A stretch of 6,173 nt of DNA from Acidobacteriota bacterium. Its GTDB lineage: Bacteria > Acidobacteriota > Terriglobia > Bryobacterales > Bryobacteraceae. Within the stretch, counting starts at the first letter, position 1. Each line of letters opens with the position of its first letter. The translations under genes and the position numbers were made by a program. Shown one piece after another: positions 5,523-6,173 of this stretch. The notes under the pieces are model-generated. The model was not told the origin of the DNA. It ran no database searches and saw only the letters and a program-made list of their open reading frames with translations. The stretch covers positions 1 to 6,173 of the forward strand of contig QHXU01000245.1 in the NCBI GenBank assembly GCA_003223065.1, written 5' to 3'.

Positions 5523-6173
5523 CTATGAGCCGGACCTGCGGAGGTTAATGAGTTTCGCAACCGTTGCTGCAGGGCTTTGCGGATTTTCCATTCGGAGCAG
5601 CTTGTCCGTTCGGAGTTGGATCACTTCGGTCCATTCCGGATGGGGAAGAATATAGAACTGCTCCTTCCTAATCGCATCGAAGACCACGTCAGCGACTTGG
5701 AAAGGAGGCATGCTTGCCTCCATGGCGGCCTTGAATGCGGCCAGACCAGCTTGCATTTCCGGGGTCATCGTGACCGGTTCGTTACGCAGCTCGGGGGGCC
5801 TGTTGCGCTCGGCGTTGGCGATATTTGTCCGCACAAGCCCTGGGCAGAGTACCGACACTTTGACGAGCGAGTTCCGTTGTTGGAGCGTCAAGTACAGGCT
5901 TTCTGAGAGGGCTACCACCGCATGCTTCGTCACCGTGTAAGGAGCGGAGAAGCCACCGGCGATGAGCCCGGCGGCCGAGGACGTATTGATAATGTGGCAC
6001 TCCGTATTCTGTGCAAGCATTAGCGGCGTGAACACCTTGACCCCATAGATCACGCCCCATAAATTAACGCCGATTACCCACTCCCAATCGTTCCATGTTG
6101 CCTCCCATGGCGGCCCACCCGCGGCGACCCCGGCGTTGTTGAACAGTAAGTGCACCTGGCCAAATGCATCGAC
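5523..6173 (-). CDS. SDR family NAD(P)-dependent oxidoreductase, N-terminus outside the window
   Basis: The frame is open to the window edge and reads VDAFGQVHLLFNNAG, typical of the middle of the Rossmann fold. The GTG at 6153-6155 is therefore not the start, and the gene continues beyond 6173. 216 residues are visible; the missing part should hold the TGxxxGIG cofactor loop and roughly 60-90 residues. In visible numbering: NNAG at 12-15, the structural Asn37 in VNLWG, catalytic Ser66 in NTSSAAG, and the YxxxK pair Tyr79/Lys83 in YTVTK, followed by the CPG segment. The Asn-Ser-Tyr-Lys tetrad is complete, so this is probably an active classical SDR that oxidises or reduces an alcohol/carbonyl with NAD(H) or NADP(H) in the cytoplasm. 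The substrate cannot be read from the sequence, nor can cofactor choice, which depends on the missing N-terminus. The C-terminal part (FYILPHPEW...QLRTDKLL) resembles a common SDR group often annotated simply as SDR family oxidoreductase. It is convergent with the peptidase gene and no functional link is visible. Confidence 0.93.
   Translation of the reverse strand, partial: VDAFGQVHLLFNNAGVAAGGPPWEATWNDWEWVIGVNLWGVIYGVKVFTPLMLAQNTECHIINTSSAAGLIAGGFSAPYTVTKHAVVALSESLYLTLQQRNSLVKVSVLCPGLVRTNIANAERNRPPELRNEPVTMTPEMQAGLAAFKAAMEASMPPFQVADVVFDAIRKEQFYILPHPEWTEVIQLRTDKLLRMENPQSPAATVAKLINLRRSGS

Overview
The window looks like chromosomal DNA from a moderately GC-rich soil bacterium. The two genes at the left end, a conserved protein of unknown function and a Tat-exported DUF362 protein, resemble proteins I associate with Acidobacteria (Solibacter/Bryobacter type) and Planctomycetes. 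The taxonomic call is inference from protein style, not from a marker gene. I see no rRNA, tRNA, CRISPR array, transposase, integrase or phage gene.

Layout. (1) Positions 2-2305, plus strand: a two-gene unit. A 5'-truncated conserved protein of unknown function is followed after 3 bases by a DUF362 protein with a clear twin-arginine signal. The second gene's ribosome binding site lies inside the end of the first, so the two are very probably co-transcribed. (2) Positions 2306-2753: an intergenic stretch with a possible promoter and a repeat-rich leader that ends in a strong Shine-Dalgarno site, then a 92-residue protein of unknown function. (3) Positions 2852-3370, minus strand: an orphan hypothetical gene convergent with the 92-residue gene; an inverted-repeat cluster sits over its stop codon. 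(4) Positions 3371-3663: a divergent intergenic region with one inverted repeat and perhaps a decayed coding remnant. (5) Positions 3664-5466, plus strand: a secreted S41-family peptidase with a PDZ-like region and a long insert; it has Gly where Tsp/CtpA-type enzymes have the catalytic Lys. (6) Positions 5523-6173, minus strand: a short-chain dehydrogenase/reductase, truncated by the window end and convergent with the peptidase.

How they fit together. Only the first two genes form a convincing functional unit, probably involving one exported protein of unknown chemistry. The others look like independent single-gene units. The least explained parts are the gene pair at 2-2305, the small gene with its structured leader (2368-2753), the orphan minus-strand gene and the active-site variant of the S41 peptidase.
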